In this document: positions 1-7,072 of the stretch, piece by piece
Layout of the letters: every line of letters starts with the position of its first letter
Numbering within the stretch: position 1 is the first letter of the stretch
Source of the DNA: an uncultured Oscillospiraceae bacterium
GTDB taxonomy: Bacteria > Bacillota > Clostridia > Oscillospirales > Ruminococcaceae
DNA length: 21,807 nucleotides
Reading direction: 5' to 3'
Assembly (NCBI GenBank): GCA_904502045.1
Contig: CAJGEB010000003.1
Coordinates: 1-21,807 of the forward strand
Translations under genes and position numbers: made by a program
Notes under the pieces: model-generated
Database searches by the model: none
What the model saw: the letters and a program-made list of their open reading frames with translations, nothing else
What the model was told of the DNA's origin: nothing

Positions 1-997
1 CATTTATCTTGTATTTTCCTTCTGCAAACGGAATCTGAAACTCCTCAACATGCTCATTTTTTTGCGTTTCTATTTTAAATATCCCGCCGCTTATTACCGC
101 ATATTTATCCTTTGCGACCTGCTCCTTGTAGCTTTCCTTACCTAAAGCATTCCCCACAGCGCGTATTCTTTTTTCGTTTTTCTCCACTCCGTTTTCAGAA
201 AACACGGCAGCTATTACCCGATTTTTCAGCGCAGTCGGAGCCTTTAACAAAACGCCCGCATCATATCCGTTTTCTCTCTTCGCTTCACTTTTTAACTCCG
301 CCGCTTTTTTCTCCAGATACTCGCTGTCCTCACTAACCGCTTCGCTTACTCTGAAAAACGCTCTGTCAAATGACTCGTTTATTTTATAAAGCTCAGGAAT
401 TATATTATGCCTTATTTTATTTCTCGTATAATCATCGGTAAGATTTGTACTGTCGGTAACAAATTCAAGTCCTCTCTCTGCGGCGTACTCCTCTATCTGC
501 GCTCTTGTGCACTCTATAAGCGGTCTGATTATTTCTCCGCGTACAGCCGGTATTCCGCACAGTCCCTTTAGTCCTGCTCCCCGCGCCATATTAAGAATCA
601 CCGTTTCCATACTGTCGCTTAAAGTATGTGCAGTAGCTATCTTCCCGCCACAAGCTACCTCTCTGAAAAATCCGTACCGAACCTCTCTTCCGCACTCTTC
701 TCCGGAAACTCCTCTTTCCTTTGCAAGTGCTCCCACGTCTGCCCTCAAAAGATGAAATTCCACCCCGTACTTCTCACACAGTACCCTCACAAACTCCTCA
801 TCTCTGTCGCTTTCTGCGCCGCGAAACCCGTGATTTATATGGCAAACCGCTATTTTAAGCTCCATATCATCTCTCAAACGGCACAAAAAATCAAGCAGAA
901 CGACGGAATCGGCTCCGCCTGATACTCCCACCGTTATTCCGTCTCCGCTCTTTATCATTCCGTATTTTTCTACCGTTTTAAGCGCTCTTTCGTACAT
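1..997 (-). CDS. tilS: tRNA(Ile)-lysidine synthase TilS, 3' end cut by window edge
   Basis: Cytoplasmic ATP-dependent enzyme that attaches lysine to C34 of tRNA-Ile(CAU), forming lysidine so that the tRNA reads AUA. I translated the frame from the ATG at 997 down to base 2 and found 332 sense codons and no stop, so the C-terminal part lies outside the window (family members are usually about 430-470 aa). The N-terminal PP-loop SGGADSV sits near residue 26-32, followed by HINHGFRGAESDRDE, ATAHTLSDSMET and RGAGLKGLCGIP, all typical of TilS rather than TtcA. The start has AGAGGA just upstream and lies 8 nt after the dnaB stop, so it is the last visible gene of the gdpP-rplI-dnaB cluster. AUA codons are common in the neighbouring genes, which fits the need for this enzyme. 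The ATAHxxxDxxET region has S where Q is common, a minor deviation. Confidence 0.93.
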   Translation of the reverse strand, partial: MYERALKTVEKYGMIKSGDGITVGVSGGADSVVLLDFLCRLRDDMELKIAVCHINHGFRGAESDRDEEFVRVLCEKYGVEFHLLRADVGALAKERGVSGEECGREVRYGFFREVACGGKIATAHTLSDSMETVILNMARGAGLKGLCGIPAVRGEIIRPLIECTRAQIEEYAAERGLEFVTDSTNLTDDYTRNKIRHNIIPELYKINESFDRAFFRVSEAVSEDSEYLEKKAAELKSEAKRENGYDAGVLLKAPTALKNRVIAAVFSENGVEKNEKRIRAVGNALGKESYKEQVAKDKYAVISGGIFKIETQKNEHVEEFQIPFAEGKYKIN

Positions 998-1005
998 ATC
1001 CTCTA

Positions 1006-2352
1006 TTACCGATACGGGTCAAGATTACCGAATCTCGAATGTAATCCGTCCCACGCAAGTCTTACCGTACCGGTTTCTCCGTGTCTGTTTTTTGCTACGA
1101 TGCATTCCGCCACATTACGCGCGTCATCATCCTCGCTGTTATAGTAATTTTCTCTGTAAAGCATTAATACTATATCCGCATCCTGCTCAATTGATCCCGA
1201 TTCTCTCAGATCCGAAAGCATCGGACGCTTATCTTGACGGCCTTCAGGTCCGCGGGAAAGCTGGGAGCAGAGTATTACCGGAATATCAAGCTCCCTCGCA
1301 AGTATTTTGAGTCCTCTCGTTATCTCCGATATCTCCTGCACTCTGTTGTTCGTTACCTTACCCGATGACATCAGCTGCAAGTAGTCTATCACAATGAGTC
1401 CCAAGTCCTCTACTCGCCTTAATTTTGCCTTCATCTCCGCAACGGTTATTCCCGCGCTGTCGTCAAAATAAAGCTCCGCCTTGGATATTACCTGCGCCGC
1501 CTCGTTGAGTCTGTACCACTCATCAGTACTCATCTCTCCGGTTCTGAAGGCTTTGCTGTCTATCGACGCTTCTCCCGAAAGTATCTTTGACACAAGCTGC
1601 TCAGAGCTCATCTCTATCGAAAATACAACTACCTTTTTCTTTTGCTTTACCGCTATATTATTCGCAACGTTAAGCGCAAACGTCGTTTTACCCATTCCGG
1701 GACGTCCCGCAATAAGTATAAGGTCGGACTTGTTAAGTCCCGTCAGCACATTGTCAAGATCCTTAAAGCCGGTCGGCAGTCCCGCATACTTCGATTTATC
1801 AGCTCCGCTCAGCTTTTGCAGTCTGTCATAAGTTTCAAGTACCGCTTCATCTATCTTTACAAGTCCGTGAGATCTTCCGCCTTGGCGTATATCGTATATT
1901 TTTTGTTCCGCGCTGTCGAGCAGAGTTTTTGCATCCGCACTACCCTCACTCGACTCCTCTTCTATCTCTCTCGCAGCCTCAAGCAGCCTTCTTACATTGT
2001 ATTTATCCTTGATTATCTCCGCATAAGCCTCAATATTCGATATCGACGGCACTATCTGTATCAGATTCGCAAAATAACTCTTTGCATCCTGCTCCGTTTC
2101 AAATATCTGCTCGTTCTTTACCTTATCAAGTACCGTAACGAAATCCAGCGTCTGTCCCGATACGAACATATTGCTCATTACCGCAAATATCTGACTATGC
2201 TGCGGTCTGTAAAAGTATTCCGGCTTTAGCATCTCCAAAAGACGCGGAAATATCGTCGGCTCCACAAGTGCTGCTCCTATCGCCGACTGCTCCGCTTCAA
2301 GATTGTACGGCATCTTCCGCACGATTCCATCTATACCGAAATTACTTTCCAT
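1006..2352 (-). CDS. dnaB: Replicative DNA helicase DnaB
   Basis: Hexameric 5'-3' helicase of the replication fork (called DnaC in Bacillus). From the ATG at 2352 the protein is 448 aa, a normal length. The N-terminal primase/loader-interacting domain begins with PYNLEAEQSAIGAAL. The RecA-like C-terminal domain has Walker A GRPGMGKTTF (about residues 216-225), Walker B LIVIDYLQLM (about 319-328), SQLSR, and the DLRESGSIEQDAD arginine-finger region (about 381-393). No intein or insertion is visible. A GTG at 2361 is an alternative in-frame start; I prefer 2352 because AGGGTGA lies 5 nt before it, whereas the SD spacing to the GTG is short. It follows rplI by about 58 nt and is followed by tilS after 8 nt, consistent with one operon. 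Confidence 0.96.
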   Translation of the reverse strand: MESNFGIDGIVRKMPYNLEAEQSAIGAALVEPTIFPRLLEMLKPEYFYRPQHSQIFAVMSNMFVSGQTLDFVTVLDKVKNEQIFETEQDAKSYFANLIQIVPSISNIEAYAEIIKDKYNVRRLLEAAREIEEESSEGSADAKTLLDSAEQKIYDIRQGGRSHGLVKIDEAVLETYDRLQKLSGADKSKYAGLPTGFKDLDNVLTGLNKSDLILIAGRPGMGKTTFALNVANNIAVKQKKKVVVFSIEMSSEQLVSKILSGEASIDSKAFRTGEMSTDEWYRLNEAAQVISKAELYFDDSAGITVAEMKAKLRRVEDLGLIVIDYLQLMSSGKVTNNRVQEISEITRGLKILARELDIPVILCSQLSRGPEGRQDKRPMLSDLRESGSIEQDADIVLMLYRENYYNSEDDDARNVAECIVAKNRHGETGTVRLAWDGLHSRFGNLDPYR

Positions 2353-2410
2353 TATAATCACCCTACCTTGTCACAATGTGAAATCCCACCGTTGAGAATG
2401 TAAAGGTAAC

Positions 2411-2854
2411 TTACTCCTCCGTTACCGATACCGTTATCTTTGCCGCTACTCCCGGATAAAATTTTATCTCCGCCTCGTAGCTTCCGCATACCTTTATATC
2501 GGACATCTCTATCTTTCTCTTATCTACCGAAAGTCCGTACTGCTTATCAAGAGATTCCGCTACCTCCTTAGAGGTTACTGCTCCGAACAGTTTTCCGCCG
2601 GCTCCTGATTTTGCCGTTATCTTAACGACCTTTCCCTTTATTCCGTCAGCTGCCTGCTGTGCTTCCTTGCGAGCAATCTCCTCACGGCGCTTAGCTGCGT
2701 CCTCCTTCGCCTTTACCTCACTCAGTACCTTTGCATTTGCTTCAACAGCAAGTCCTCTTTTTATCAGATAGTTCCTCGCATATCCTTCAGCTACCTCAAC
2801 TATCTGTCCTTTTTTACCGTTTCCGGGTATATCCGCATTCAGTAATACCTTCAT
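2411..2854 (-). CDS. rplI: 50S ribosomal protein L9
   Basis: Large-subunit protein that binds domain V of 23S rRNA near the L1 stalk. The 147-aa product has the normal length. The N-terminal rRNA-binding domain reads [34 protein letters not shown] sequence (GxGKKG and the GYARNYLI signature, residues 11-31). A charged connecting helix spans about residues 40-75, and the C-terminal domain ends in [13 protein letters not shown]. The start is set by the SD TAAGGAGA, whose TAA is the stop codon of gdpP, so translation is probably coupled. The order gdpP-rplI-dnaB is the classic Firmicutes arrangement. Confidence 0.97.
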   Translation of the reverse strand: MKVLLNADIPGNGKKGQIVEVAEGYARNYLIKRGLAVEANAKVLSEVKAKEDAAKRREEIARKEAQQAADGIKGKVVKITAKSGAGGKLFGAVTSKEVAESLDKQYGLSVDKRKIEMSDIKVCGSYEAEIKFYPGVAAKITVSVTEE

Positions 2855-2866
2855 ATCTGTCTCTCC

Positions 2867-4837
2867 TTATTTCTTGTTCTTTTCGTAATATTCGTCTATT
2901 GCTTTGAGCAGCGCTTCCTTAGCCTCGGCAAGTCCGACGCCTTTGAGCTGGGCTCCCGCCATTGTCTGATGTCCGCCGCCGCCCATATATTCCATTACAA
3001 GCTGCACGTTTATCTTTCCGAAGGAACGCGCCGATATCGACGTTTCACCCTCATATTCCGACATAACAAAAGATGCATCCACGCTGTTAAGGGTAAGCAG
3101 CTCGTCCGCAGTCTGAGGAGCTACCAATTTTATCTCGTCGCTCTCTCCTACTGCTCCCGCCACGGCACAATTACGGTAAATCTCCGCCTCGGCTACAAGC
3201 TGCGCTCTTCTGCGGTACGCACTTATCGTTCCGCCGAACAGCTTCTTTACCTCAACCGTATCGGCTCCCGACCTTCTCAGATATGCCGCCGCTTCAAAGG
3301 TACGCACTCCCGCCTTTACCGAAAAGCTCTTGGTATCAAGCATTATTCCCGCAAGTAACGCCTCGGCTTCGCATTTCTCAAATTTAGTTTCTTCTCCGAA
3401 ATACTGTGCAAGCTCCGTTACCATCTCCGATGCCGAAGATGCATACGGCTCATGATAAAATATAAGCGCATCGTCTATATATCCCACCATCTTTCTGTGA
3501 TGGTCGATAACTACTACGTTTTTGCACATCTCAAGCAGATTCGGACACTCCACAAGTGTCGGTATATGGGTATCAACAATCACTATCAGCGTGTCATCCT
3601 TTACAAGAGCAGGCGCTTCCTCGGGTCCCACAAAGATTCCCTCATATCCCTCTTTCATCGCCTTCTCGTACAAGGACCCCGCCAAGTTCTTACTGCTGTT
3701 CAGGGCAATATTGACCTGCTTTCCCGCCGACGATACTATCTTACACATTCCGATAGCTGCTCCAAGACAGTCCATATCAGCCAAACGGTGTCCCATTATT
3801 ATTACGTTTCCGCTGTTATCTATCAAATCGGAAAGTGCCGCTGCCATTATCCTCGTCTTTACCTTCGTTTGCTTTTCTAGGCCGTTTGAAATTCCGCCGT
3901 AAAAATCAAATCCCTCCGGATTCTTTATTACCACCTGATCTCCGCCGCGTCCGAGCGCCATCTCAAGCGCCTGATTCGCCATCTTTTCGTTATCCCCGAA
4001 AGTCCTGCCGCCGCGTCCGATTCCCATTGATGCGGTAATAGACATCTTATTGTCAGATACCTCAAGATCCCTTATTTCCTCAAGTATCTTAAAACGCTCC
4101 TCCGTAAGACGCTTCATATACCGCTCCTCTATTATCGCGATATACTTATCTCTGCGTCCCGTTTTGCTTATTATGCAGTTATTTTCAATTACAAATCTCT
4201 CTAAATTGTTGTCGATACTCGCAAGTATCTTCATCTTTTCGCTTTCCTTAGCATTTTGAAGCAGCTCATCGTAGTTATCAATTATTATCGTCGCCACGGA
4301 CGGTCTTGTTTCAAAATATTCTTCTGCATACCTCTTAAGCTCCGTTTCATCTATAAGATAAAACAGATAAAGCGTTTCTTCCTCCGCCGCCTCGGTCATA
4401 TACGCCTTATAGCTCCTACCCATATAGGTAAGCCTTATTCCCTTAGTGCGTATATCGCCGTCCATATCAAGCTTCGGTATTATCTTCTGTATCTCAAGCC
4501 CGAAAATATCTCTTCCCCCAAGCATATCCCGCTTGCATATCGAGTTGTACCATATTACCTCATACTTCGCATCCGCTACTATTACCGGTATCGGAAAGGA
4601 TAAAAGCGTCTTACCTCGCGGCGATGCAAGCAGCTTACTGATATGCTCCAAAAAGTCCTGCACATCTCCCTGCATTTTGCGAATCCTTATATACAGCGCA
4701 ATAAATACCGCCAACGTTACCGCAGCCTCCGCTATAAATACGTACGGATTCAAAAATGCCGTAACAAGTGTAAGCGCAAGACTCAGTCCCATCAATATGT
4801 AGATTATCGGCCGAAAGATCCATAGCTTTTTATCCAT
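2867..4837 (-). CDS. gdpP: Membrane-anchored cyclic-di-AMP phosphodiesterase GdpP
   Basis: Hydrolyses c-di-AMP to pApA; in Firmicutes this tunes osmolyte transport and cell-wall stress responses. The 656-aa protein has the full GdpP/YybT layout: two N-terminal TM helices (about 8-28 and 31-50), a PAS-like domain (about 75-165), a degenerate GGDEF domain (about 175-305) and a DHH/DHHA1 phosphodiesterase (about 340-656). Probable Mn ligands are all present: H350, D354 and D356 in GHRLADMD, D422 in VDTH, the DHH at 445-447, and D501 in MLDTKSF; GGGGHQ (619-623 region) marks DHHA1. The GGDEF signature position reads RRDKY, so cyclase activity is not expected, as is usual for this family. The SD is AGAGG about 9 nt before the ATG. 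It lies after rnj and its 3' hairpin, and its stop overlaps the rplI SD. Confidence 0.95.
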   Translation of the reverse strand: MDKKLWIFRPIIYILMGLSLALTLVTAFLNPYVFIAEAAVTLAVFIALYIRIRKMQGDVQDFLEHISKLLASPRGKTLLSFPIPVIVADAKYEVIWYNSICKRDMLGGRDIFGLEIQKIIPKLDMDGDIRTKGIRLTYMGRSYKAYMTEAAEEETLYLFYLIDETELKRYAEEYFETRPSVATIIIDNYDELLQNAKESEKMKILASIDNNLERFVIENNCIISKTGRRDKYIAIIEERYMKRLTEERFKILEEIRDLEVSDNKMSITASMGIGRGGRTFGDNEKMANQALEMALGRGGDQVVIKNPEGFDFYGGISNGLEKQTKVKTRIMAAALSDLIDNSGNVIIMGHRLADMDCLGAAIGMCKIVSSAGKQVNIALNSSKNLAGSLYEKAMKEGYEGIFVGPEEAPALVKDDTLIVIVDTHIPTLVECPNLLEMCKNVVVIDHHRKMVGYIDDALIFYHEPYASSASEMVTELAQYFGEETKFEKCEAEALLAGIMLDTKSFSVKAGVRTFEAAAYLRRSGADTVEVKKLFGGTISAYRRRAQLVAEAEIYRNCAVAGAVGESDEIKLVAPQTADELLTLNSVDASFVMSEYEGETSISARSFGKINVQLVMEYMGGGGHQTMAGAQLKGVGLAEAKEALLKAIDEYYEKNKK

Positions 4838-4865
4838 CTTCTCAAACCTCTTTTTCAGAATTTTT

Positions 4866-4900
4866 CTCTACGAACGGCTCTTTGGGAACCGTCCGTAGAG
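4866..4900 (-). other. 12-bp RNA hairpin between rnj and gdpP, no U-tract
   Basis: In the minus-strand transcript CTCTACGGACGG pairs with CCGTTCGTAGAG across an 11-nt loop. All 12 pairs form, one of them a G-U wobble. On the plus strand that wobble becomes an A-C mismatch, so the structure fits minus-strand RNA better. The bases after it are AAAAATTCTG, not a U-run, so it is a poor intrinsic terminator. It could be a processing or stability element that separates rnj from gdpP expression, or a leaky attenuator; this role is inferred. Confidence 0.6.
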
Positions 4901-4919
4901 CTTAATACCATTTTTAAAA

Positions 4920-6815
4920 TCAGGGAATCTCCTGTATTATCGGAAGTATCATCGGAGAACGCTTTGTCTGTTTGTATAAATAGTCCCCAAGCTCATCCCT
5001 GAGCTTCGCCTTTACGTTACCCCAGTCGCGTACGTTTCCGGTATACGCTCCCGCCATTACCGTTTCCGCTATCCTTTTTACCTCTTCCATCATCGTTTCG
5101 GATTCGCGAACGTACACAAATCCTCTCGATACTATATCGGGTCCTGCAAGAATCTCCTTGGAATCCTTCTTTATGGTTATGACCACTACCATCAGTCCGT
5201 CCTGAGCAAGACGCTTTCTGTCCTTCATTACGACATTTCCCACGTCGCCTACTCCAAGACCGTCAACAAGCACTTTTCCCGAGGGTACTACCCCCGTACT
5301 CCTCATGCTTACTCCGTCAAACTCAACTACTCTTCCTATCTCTCCGATAAATATGTCATTCTCGTTCATACCGAGTCCGAGTGCGAGTCCCGCGTGCTTT
5401 TTCATCTGCTTATACTCCCCGTGTACCGGCATAAAATACCTCGGCTTCACAAGAGAAAGCATTAATTTCAGCTCGTCCTGACACGCGTGTCCCGAAACGT
5501 GTACCTCGTACATCTTCTCGTACACTACCTCTGCTCCGAGCTTCATCAGCTCGTTCACCACGCGGTTTACCATCTTCTCATTTCCCGGAATGGGATTCGC
5601 AGATATTATTATAAAGTCGTTTTGAGTTATCGTTACCTTCTTATATTCGCTCGTCGCCATCCTCGAAAGTGCCGACATCGGTTCCCCTTGAGAGCCGGTA
5701 GTTATTATTACCACCCGCTCGTCAGGGTATCTGTTTATCGCATCAATATCTATCAAAAGTCCGTCCGGAACGTGCAGATATCCGAGCTCGGTGGCTATTC
5801 CCACCGCGTTTATCATGCTTCTTCCCGATACCGCTACTCTTCTTCCGAATCTTATAGCCATATCTACTATCTGCTGTATTCTGTGTATGTTCGATGAAAA
5901 CGATGCGATAATTATTCTGCGGTCCTCTGCGCTCTTGAAGAGAGTTTCAAAGGATTCCCCGACCTTTCTCTCGCTCATCGTGCTTCCAGGACGCTCAGCA
6001 TTTGTTGAATCCGAAAGCAGGGCAAGTACCCCCTGATTACCAAGCTCACCGAATCTTGCAAGATTTATTACGTCGCCCTCTATCGGAGTGTAATCCACCT
6101 TAAAGTCACCCGTCTGAACTACCGTTCCCACAGGTGTATGAATCGCGAGCGCGCAGGCATCGGGTATCGAGTGGTTAACGTTAATGAACTCCACACTCAT
6201 TTTTCCGAAAGTAACTTCATCTCCCGGCTTTACTCTTCTCAGATCCGCCTGATTGGGAAGGTTGAATTCCTTCAGCTTCGCTTCAATGAGTCCCAGTGTA
6301 AGCGCCGTTCCGTAAACCGGTATATTCAGCGTCTTTAAAAGATAAGGCAATCCGCCTATATGGTCCTCATGACCGTGTGTTATAACCGCTCCGCGCAGTT
6401 TGTCTGCATTTTGAGTAAGATAAGTAAAATCCGGAAGTACTATATCTATTCCCAGCATATCATCATCGGGAAAGGTCATTCCGCAATCAACTATAAACAT
6501 ATCGTCGCCGTATTCATACGCCGTGACGTTCTTGCCTATCTCTCCGAGTCCTCCCAGCGGAATTATCTTCAGCGGTATCTTACTCTTCACCGCTCTTCTT
6601 TCTCCTCCCGCTCTTCTCGTGCGCTTTCCGCCTTTGGTATCGCGCCTCTTTTTCTCTGCCTTTATCGGCTCCTCTTTCTTGATCTGCCTATCTTCAACAG
6701 CGTTATTCGGCGCAGCCTTTTTCTTTCTTGCGTACCCGTTTCTTTGGTTCCTTTGTCCTTTCGGTGCGACTCCGGTTCCCTCGGGCTTCGCTTTTATTTT
6801 CGTTTTTTCTGCCAC
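4920..6815 (-). CDS. rnj: Ribonuclease J with basic N-terminal extension
   Basis: Metallo-beta-lactamase/beta-CASP nuclease with 5'-3' exo- and endonuclease activity in mRNA decay and rRNA maturation. The start is the GTG at 6815, because AAAGGAG stands 6 nt before it; an in-frame ATG 23 codons upstream (6884) lacks this signal. The protein is then 631 aa. Residues 1 to about 78 are rich in K, R, Q and N and likely disordered. The catalytic domain begins at about 81 (IPLKIIPLGGLGEIGKN) and carries the Zn motif HGHEDH (147-152, with H147, H149, D151, H152). Further family motifs are TGDFKVDYTP, SDSTNAERPG, SGRSM, TGSQGEPMSAL, HVSGHA and PVHGEY. A C-terminal domain of about 100 residues follows. 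Typical Bacillus RNase J is about 555 aa, so the N-terminal extension explains the extra length. It has its own promoter and a long structured leader. Confidence 0.95.
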   Translation of the reverse strand: MAEKTKIKAKPEGTGVAPKGQRNQRNGYARKKKAAPNNAVEDRQIKKEEPIKAEKKRRDTKGGKRTRRAGGERRAVKSKIPLKIIPLGGLGEIGKNVTAYEYGDDMFIVDCGMTFPDDDMLGIDIVLPDFTYLTQNADKLRGAVITHGHEDHIGGLPYLLKTLNIPVYGTALTLGLIEAKLKEFNLPNQADLRRVKPGDEVTFGKMSVEFINVNHSIPDACALAIHTPVGTVVQTGDFKVDYTPIEGDVINLARFGELGNQGVLALLSDSTNAERPGSTMSERKVGESFETLFKSAEDRRIIIASFSSNIHRIQQIVDMAIRFGRRVAVSGRSMINAVGIATELGYLHVPDGLLIDIDAINRYPDERVVIITTGSQGEPMSALSRMATSEYKKVTITQNDFIIISANPIPGNEKMVNRVVNELMKLGAEVVYEKMYEVHVSGHACQDELKLMLSLVKPRYFMPVHGEYKQMKKHAGLALGLGMNENDIFIGEIGRVVEFDGVSMRSTGVVPSGKVLVDGLGVGDVGNVVMKDRKRLAQDGLMVVVITIKKDSKEILAGPDIVSRGFVYVRESETMMEEVKRIAETVMAGAYTGNVRDWGNVKAKLRDELGDYLYKQTKRSPMILPIIQEIP

Positions 6816-7037
6816 TTTATTCTCCTTTCTCGGCGGCGTTTTGTTTTCAGTATACTTTCTAAAAGGGTAAGCTCCGCCGCACAAGCTCTTCTACCCTTTG
6901 TTTCGCGCTTTTAGGCGCATATCAAATGCTCCCGCTAAAATTCGCTCGGCGGGATCGCTTTTATAAAACAATCTAAAATCCTTCCGGACACCCGACTCTT
7001 ATATAAAAGATAAACCTTTTAAAACGAACATACACTT
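6816..7037 (-). promoter_or_regulatory. Long structured 5' leader of rnj
   Basis: About 220 nt lie between the predicted transcription start (near 7037) and the rnj GTG, with no convincing ORF. Visible hairpins in transcription order: CCCGC/GCGGG (6953-6931); GCGC/GCGC with a 6-nt loop (6918-6905); AAAGGGTA/TACCCTTT (6899-6862) with an inner AGCT/AGCT step and the loop motif CGGCGG (6879-6874). That loop can pair, 6 G+C pairs, either with CCGCCG at 6952-6947 or with the second copy at 6836-6831 beside the SD. It does not match any riboswitch class I can recall. Control of RNase J by its own leader is an inference, made by analogy with RNase E autoregulation. Confidence 0.55.
6822..6828 (-). 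promoter_or_regulatory. Ribosome binding site that decides the rnj GTG start
   Basis: AAAGGAG on the minus strand, 6 nt before the GTG at 6815. The upstream in-frame ATG at 6884 has no comparable SD and lies inside a predicted hairpin, so the shorter product is preferred. The eight bases just upstream, CCGCCGAG, also occur earlier in the leader (6945-6952). Confidence 0.8.
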
Positions 7038-7043
7038 AATTTA

Positions 7044-7072
7044 ATTTTACCTTTTTTCCCCTTATCTGTCAA
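7044..7072 (-). promoter_or_regulatory. Sigma-A-type promoter for rnj
   Basis: Minus strand TTGACA (7072-7067), a 17-nt spacer, then TAAAAT (7049-7044): consensus -35, five of six at -10, optimal spacing. The -35 overlaps the last codons and stop of the upstream nucleotidyltransferase gene. Transcription should start near 7037 and read the rnj leader, and possibly on into gdpP-rplI-dnaB-tilS. Confidence 0.85.

Noticed and set aside
2373..2383. Palindrome TCACATTGTGA between rplI and dnaB
   Set aside because: It is only 11 bases, has no promoter beside it and sits inside an operon; it is too short to call an operator or terminator.
4040..4310. Active diguanylate cyclase domain in GdpP
   Set aside because: The GGDEF position reads RRDKY and the metal-binding residues are not evident, as is usual for GdpP; only the DHH/DHHA1 part is expected to be catalytic.
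6816..6884. 23-residue N-terminal extension of RNase J from the ATG at 6884
   Set aside because: No SD precedes this ATG, it lies in the hairpin region of the leader, and a perfect SD stands before the downstream GTG.
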